Shown: piece after piece, positions 63,682 to 64,000 of the stretch | How positions within the stretch are numbered: the stretch's first letter is position 1 | Layout: every line of letters begins with the position of its first letter | Origin: DATAWK01 sp036267255 | GTDB taxonomy: Bacteria; Acidobacteriota; Terriglobia; Terriglobales; Acidobacteriaceae | Direction of reading: 5' to 3' | Assembly (NCBI GenBank): GCA_036267255.1 | Contig: DATAWK010000043.1 | Coordinates: forward strand, 518,023-582,022 | Length of the DNA stretch: 64,000 bases | Position numbers and translations under genes: made by a program | The notes under the pieces: generated by a model | Databases searched by the model: none | Seen by the model: the letters and a program-made list of their open reading frames with translations, nothing else | Told to the model about the DNA's origin: nothing

Positions 63682-64000
63682 GATTATTTTCCTCTCTAGT
63701 TTGAGCTTCAGCGATTCGTTTATCGAGCCGCGAACTTGCGACTACCATAGTCAAGAACGAGCACGACACTCTTGAAGACATGAATCCTTTTTGTCGATTC
63801 CTGCCCAAATGCGGAGTGAAGGCTGGCGACAAGACCACTCACGGCTCGTGTTCATCTCGAAAACTCTAGCCGAATCTCAAATCCGGAACGATATTGCGCC
63901 TAGGGACGATGCGAGCAACACCGCCTTGGACCGCTGAACCTGAGGATGGGATCTATTCGAGTGGTTGAGGGAATTGGAGTTTGGGTATTTCGACAAAATT
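63682..64000. other. Intergenic stretch at window end
   Basis: About 320 bases with no supported gene, RNA or repeat. Confidence 0.5.

Noticed and set aside
1..64000. tRNA, rRNA or CRISPR array
   Set aside because: No cloverleaf, rRNA-like or regularly spaced repeat sequence was recognised anywhere in the window.

Overview
The window looks like a chromosomal segment of a soil Acidobacteriota (Terriglobia/Acidobacteriaceae type). This is inferred from gene content and protein style: a BlaI/M56 pair next to an HtrA protease, a fused rhamnulose-1-phosphate aldolase/dehydrogenase, many sugar and drug transporters, and moderately GC-rich DNA. There is no rRNA, tRNA or CRISPR array that I can recognise. 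Genes are densely packed on both strands.

Layout. 1-21.3 kb is mostly housekeeping and envelope: a partial membrane protein, a TolC-like channel, three MFS transporters (YnfM-like, EntS-like and FucP/GluP-like), PEP carboxylase, an ABC-F ATPase, inorganic pyrophosphatase, a Wzy-like polytopic protein, a Dph6-like PP-loop protein, a secreted GH13 glucosidase, DinB and LOG proteins, and TypA/BipA. 21.7-23.6 kb is a divergent NmrA-type reductase/LysR pair. 23.9-27.2 kb is a BlaI repressor, M56 protease and HtrA protease unit. The same 16-bp palindrome lies before blaI and at the start of the HtrA gene. 27.5-35.7 kb is an L-rhamnose catabolic cluster: secreted protein, isomerase, an unusual IclR-HTH/sugar-binding regulator, fused aldolase-dehydrogenase, kinase and symporter. 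36.0-43.1 kb is a LysR regulator divergent from a tripartite RND efflux pump. 43.3-44.8 kb is a cupin/aldo-keto reductase pair behind a perfect 16-bp palindrome.

44.8-49.7 kb, minus strand, is a compact five-gene operon read as ptxB-ptxA-ptxC-ptxD-ptxE: phosphite import, phosphite dehydrogenase and LysR regulator. PtxD keeps every catalytic residue I can recall from the Pseudomonas stutzeri enzyme at a constant offset of 10. The permease is a tandem fusion.

50.1-61.2 kb looks like an integrated island. It has a type I restriction-modification operon (hsdM-hsdS-unknown 543-aa gene-hsdR) and a divergent unknown 327-aa gene, followed by an AlpA-like regulator, an HTH/zinc-ribbon protein and a tyrosine integrase. 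The left edge carries tandem repeats resembling integrase arm sites and abuts a broken M19 dipeptidase gene. The best candidate for something undescribed is the 543-aa protein built into the restriction operon. 61.3-64 kb holds a DUF302 gene with a possible coupled small gene, a frameshifted dienelactone hydrolase and an alpha/beta hydrolase.
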